Positions 5,614 through 8,070 of a DNA stretch of 8,070 nt are shown here, one piece after another. The translations under genes were made by a program, and so were the position numbers. Within the stretch, counting starts at the first letter, position 1. Each line of letters starts with the position of its first letter. The notes under the pieces were generated by a model. It did not search any database, was not told the origin of the DNA, and worked only from the letters and a program-made list of their open reading frames with translations. The DNA is from Euryarchaeota archaeon UBA33 (GTDB lineage: Archaea; Thermoplasmatota; E2; DHVEG-1): NCBI GenBank assembly GCA_002506745.1, contig DAYE01000099.1, positions 1-8,070 on the forward strand. The letters run 5' to 3'.

Positions 5614-6882
5614 GGAACTCGATTGTCGTTTTTCCTCGATTTCTTCAAGTTCCTTTAATTTTGTTTCATAGGGGTGGAAGAGGAATACAAGAACGATTGG
5701 CACAATCATCAGAAGTCCCCCGAGGATCCAAAATAATTGCATGGAGGGAGAAACAGTCAGCATGATTCCAGCAAGTGCCGGTCCCAGGACATACGAGACT
5801 CGTGCTGTGGTTGTTGTCCAACCCATACAACTCCCTCGTCGCTCCGTTGGGAAAATTTCAGGGATATACACGATAATCCACGTATAGGAAAACCCAAGGA
5901 AAAATCCAGTGATCATCGCCATGAAACGAGCGATCGGGACAGGGGTCAATCCTATGAGTACGACGAACAATCCAAGTCCCGCGCATCCGATAATAAGACC
6001 GGTTTTTCTCCCCATCCTATCCATTGTCCAGCCACCGATAACCGCTCCAGCCATCATCATGAGTAGGCTGCCTAGTAACGTTATGGACCATTGATCCAAG
6101 GTATATCCATGGATGTCCATGAAGTAATGACCAGCCCAGACGACAAACATCGAGACGATCAGCCAGCACATCCAGATAATTCCTGAAAAAATGATGTATT
6201 TAAAATCACATCGATTAATAACCCCAATACCATAGAAATGTTTCTTTCGTTTGCCAAGTTTTCGTTCTTCTTTGATGAGGTCATATCGTTTTGTTTCCTT
6301 CATGAAAAACCACATGACAATTACTGGTATCATGAACAGGAATCCGACCCCGTACATCCATTTCCAACTCAGTCCATAACGAGAGAGTAATACCGGTATA
6401 ATTGCTTGAAGAGGAATCAAACTCATGAAATAAATAATGGAGAGGTATTTCGCGCGTTTTTCCGCTGGTGCTTCTTCGCTGATCGGTATGGTCCACATGT
6501 TCGAGACGGTCGCAAACGTAATGATTGCAAAAAATAGCATGTACAGATGGAATGAGGGAGTAGCATAGACGATTCCAAGTGACGCAAGCCCGAACAATAA
6601 TATGAGGATGAGTAGGGATTTTTTTCTGCCGATGATATCGGTGAGTCCGTTGAGGAGGAAAATCAAAAACGTTGGGATGAAATACAGTGCTTTCCACCAT
6701 GAATATTGTGCATCAGTCACTGAATACTCACGAAGTATGTTCGGGATCGCTGTTGTCTCGATGAATGAGAGGTACTGATCCATGAGTGCGATCATACCCA
6801 TGAAGATGACAAGGTACAGGATATATCGACGGGTTTGAGGATTCTTCAAACCAGTAATCTTTTTCTCCTCACCAGAACGCAT
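5611..6882 (-). CDS. MFS transporter (sugar-porter/MHS-like)
   Basis: A 423-residue inner-membrane carrier with about twelve hydrophobic segments, a normal MFS length. MFS motif A appears in both halves: GLTDIIGRKKSL at 79-90 and GGWTMDRMGRKTG at 283-295. PEIFPTERRG at 341-350 resembles the PE-x-x-PT-x-x-R signature of sugar and organic-acid porters. Asp35 lies in helix 1 and could couple to protons. A basic central loop covers about 196-225, and the tail is acidic and helical. The substrate cannot be predicted. The ATG at 6882 has a GAGGAG site at 6893-6898, inside the last codons of the upstream transglutaminase-like gene; only 7 bases separate the genes, so they are almost certainly one operon with coupled translation. 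A stem-loop overlaps the stop codon. Confidence 0.88.
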   Translation of the reverse strand: MRSGEEKKITGLKNPQTRRYILYLVIFMGMIALMDQYLSFIETTAIPNILREYSVTDAQYSWWKALYFIPTFLIFLLNGLTDIIGRKKSLLILILLFGLASLGIVYATPSFHLYMLFFAIITFATVSNMWTIPISEEAPAEKRAKYLSIIYFMSLIPLQAIIPVLLSRYGLSWKWMYGVGFLFMIPVIVMWFFMKETKRYDLIKEERKLGKRKKHFYGIGVINRCDFKYIIFSGIIWMCWLIVSMFVVWAGHYFMDIHGYTLDQWSITLLGSLLMMMAGAVIGGWTMDRMGRKTGLIIGCAGLGLFVVLIGLTPVPIARFMAMITGFFLGFSYTWIIVYIPEIFPTERRGSCMGWTTTTARVSYVLGPALAGIMLTVSPSMQLFWILGGLLMIVPIVLVFLFHPYETKLKELEEIEEKRQSSS

Positions 6883-6889
6883 AGGCTGT

Positions 6890-7951
6890 TCACTCCTCGA
6901 ACACTATTCCTTTTTTATCTGATAAATCAAGAGTTGGTGCTTGCGACGCGCGTTTTTTACGTGCCATTACGTCATAGGCGTCTTTTCCGCCTGCATCTTC
7001 AATTATTTTTTTTCCCATTTTATTTTGATGTTGAATGCTGATATTGACACGTTCCATGGAACCAGGAGCAATCCTTTTTAAAAGATTGGCTCCTGCACCT
7101 AACCCATAGGGGATCGATTCCATATTCATCGTTGTTCCAGGCAGTGCAAAGAACCAGATGCCAAGAGAACCCTCACCAAACTTCGTAATGGGGATGCCGC
7201 CTGCTGCTTGCCGTTCTGCGGTAGGTCCAACATGTGCAGGGACCCATTTTCCATCAATGAATACCTCTCCTTCTCCTTCCATCATAAAGAATCCCATTTG
7301 GTCATACCATTTTTTTACTAATGGATCGGACCCAACCATAGAATCGTACCATGTTTGAATCATGTTCATCGCAAACGTCTTATATCGTGCCTTGATTCCA
7401 GCGCAACGACACAATGCGATGAACACCGAGATTAAATGAAAACAGGTTCCGGTACCCCGGCGTATAGTCTCTTCCACAGGATCCATCTGGCAAATTTCTA
7501 AATCAAGCTTTTCTTTGACGAATTCAAAAGCAGCTTTTGCGAACTCATAGTCTGTTTTCTGAAATGCGCCAAGCTCGTGGGCAAGAGCCACAACCTCAGG
7601 GGCGCATGGGTTACAATACAGTGTCGGTCTGAGGTATTTCTCGTCCGTGACGCCACATCGCATCCCTTCCTTAAAAAGCGGTAATTCATAGGGTCTTTTT
7701 GGTCTGATATATCGTTCTTCAGAACCTTGGATCGTCCGGAGTTTTTTCAATTCACCAGGGTTACTTAATAACACTTTACTCAAAGAAAGAGCACCACCAA
7801 TAAGTAGTTTCAGATAGGTTCCATGAGGGATGTATTCCCTATCTTTCATCTCTCGAAAACTCAACATACAAGTATTTCCCAGAAACATAAGGGGCATATT
7901 ATCTTTTCCAAATGGTTTTCTTATAAAAATTGTGACACTAACACAGGGCAT
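6890..7951 (-). CDS. Transglutaminase-like (papain-fold) protein with atypical active-site residues
   Basis: A 353-residue protein whose central part has the transglutaminase-like core. A helix (about 134-150) is followed by VEETIRRGTGTCFHLISVFI, with Cys170 as the expected nucleophile at a helix start, then CRCAGIKARYKTFA. The beta-hairpin GEVFIDGKWVPAH (228-240) corresponds to the usual H-A-W...DGxWVPxD region. By that register the classical His is replaced by Glu225 and the Asp by His240, so activity is uncertain. A CNPC pair lies at 113-116. There is no clear signal peptide or membrane helix; 46-63 is only mildly hydrophobic. The start is uncertain: the longest frame begins at 7951, but a TATA-like box inside it (7921-7930) points to ATG 7897 or to 7867 or 7849. 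It is the first gene of an operon with the MFS carrier, so it may act on something the carrier moves; that is inference. Confidence 0.72.
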   Translation of the reverse strand: MPCVSVTIFIRKPFGKDNMPLMFLGNTCMLSFREMKDREYIPHGTYLKLLIGGALSLSKVLLSNPGELKKLRTIQGSEERYIRPKRPYELPLFKEGMRCGVTDEKYLRPTLYCNPCAPEVVALAHELGAFQKTDYEFAKAAFEFVKEKLDLEICQMDPVEETIRRGTGTCFHLISVFIALCRCAGIKARYKTFAMNMIQTWYDSMVGSDPLVKKWYDQMGFFMMEGEGEVFIDGKWVPAHVGPTAERQAAGGIPITKFGEGSLGIWFFALPGTTMNMESIPYGLGAGANLLKRIAPGSMERVNISIQHQNKMGKKIIEDAGGKDAYDVMARKKRASQAPTLDLSDKKGIVFEE

Positions 7952-7980
7952 CTAAAGAAAAGTGATTGTCTGGGATATCT

Positions 7981-7990
7981 ATTAAAAAAT
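7981..7990 (-). promoter_or_regulatory. Possible promoter of the transglutaminase/MFS operon
   Basis: The - strand ATTTTTTAAT would start transcription near 7958, about 7 bases before the ATG at 7951. A competing box, ATTTTTATAA at 7930-7921, lies inside the longest frame and would favour a later start codon. Confidence 0.3.
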
Positions 7991-8009
7991 TCTTGAAAAT
8001 CTACGATTG

Positions 8010-8020
8010 AAAAAGGAAAA
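8010..8020 (-). terminator. T-rich terminator of the tRNA gene
   Basis: Two bases after the tRNA 3' end the - strand reads TTTTCCTTTTT, a typical archaeal tRNA terminator. Confidence 0.5.
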
Positions 8021-8021
8021 G

Positions 8022-8070
8022 TGCAGGGGAAGGGATTTGAACCCCAAAATACATGTAAAATTTAACCTTT
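8022..8070 (-). tRNA. 3' part of a tRNA gene, probably tRNA-Leu (runs off the right edge)
   Basis: On the - strand TGGGG, loop TTCAAAT and CCCTT form a T arm (three G-C pairs, one G-U and a T-T mismatch at its outer end), followed by the acceptor strand CCCCTGC and A as discriminator. CCA is not encoded. Before the T arm, AAAT, nine bases and ATTT can pair as a long variable arm, indicating a class II tRNA; with A at position 73 this suggests Leu rather than Ser in archaea. The anticodon lies outside the window or cannot be placed, so the isotype is tentative and an intron cannot be excluded. Confidence 0.65.

Noticed and set aside
5499..5765. + strand frame opposite the MFS 3' end
   Set aside because: Most of it is antisense to a clear MFS coding region, with no promoter or ribosome binding site of its own.
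1..8070. CRISPR array, insertion sequence, phage or defence island
   Set aside because: No regularly spaced repeats, transposase, integrase, terminal inverted repeats or defence-type domains were seen on either strand.

Overview
The window looks archaeal. TATA boxes sit about 25 bases before likely transcript starts, purine-rich Shine-Dalgarno sites precede several genes, terminators are T-rich runs, and two genes belong to families typical of archaea (DUF424 and the Mut7-C RNase). A secreted beta-helix protein with a C-terminal Ig-like domain is reminiscent of Thermoplasmatota, but that lineage call is only an impression. There is no sign of a virus, insertion sequence, integrase or CRISPR array.

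Left half (+ strand). A multidrug/metabolite-type (DMT/EamA) membrane transporter enters from the left edge and carries an Lrp/AsnC-type ligand-binding (RAM) domain fused to its last helix. An M29-type aminopeptidase follows after about 50 bases. Next, behind its own TATA box and a strong ribosome binding site, is a 599-residue secreted NosD-like protein built from two duplicated beta-helix modules plus an Ig-like domain. A small Mut7-C RNase with a zinc ribbon comes last and ends 9 bases from a convergent gene.

Right half (- strand, read from the right edge). The 3' end of a tRNA gene, probably Leu, comes first. Then comes a two-gene operon: a transglutaminase-like protein with a seemingly altered catalytic triad, and an MFS transporter whose ribosome binding site lies in the end of the upstream gene. 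A 51-codon gene for a small, probably tail-anchored membrane protein follows, with its own TATA box, ribosome binding site and C6T8 terminator. The last gene is DUF424, whose TATA box directly adjoins a perfect 12-base palindrome.

The window reads as chromosomal core or semi-core sequence rather than a defence or mobile island. Possible functional links are a sensor-fused transporter next to a peptidase (amino acid or peptide use) and a Cys-protease-fold protein co-translated with an MFS carrier. The most novel items are the transporter-RAM fusion, the small membrane protein, and the transglutaminase-like protein with its substituted His and Asp positions.
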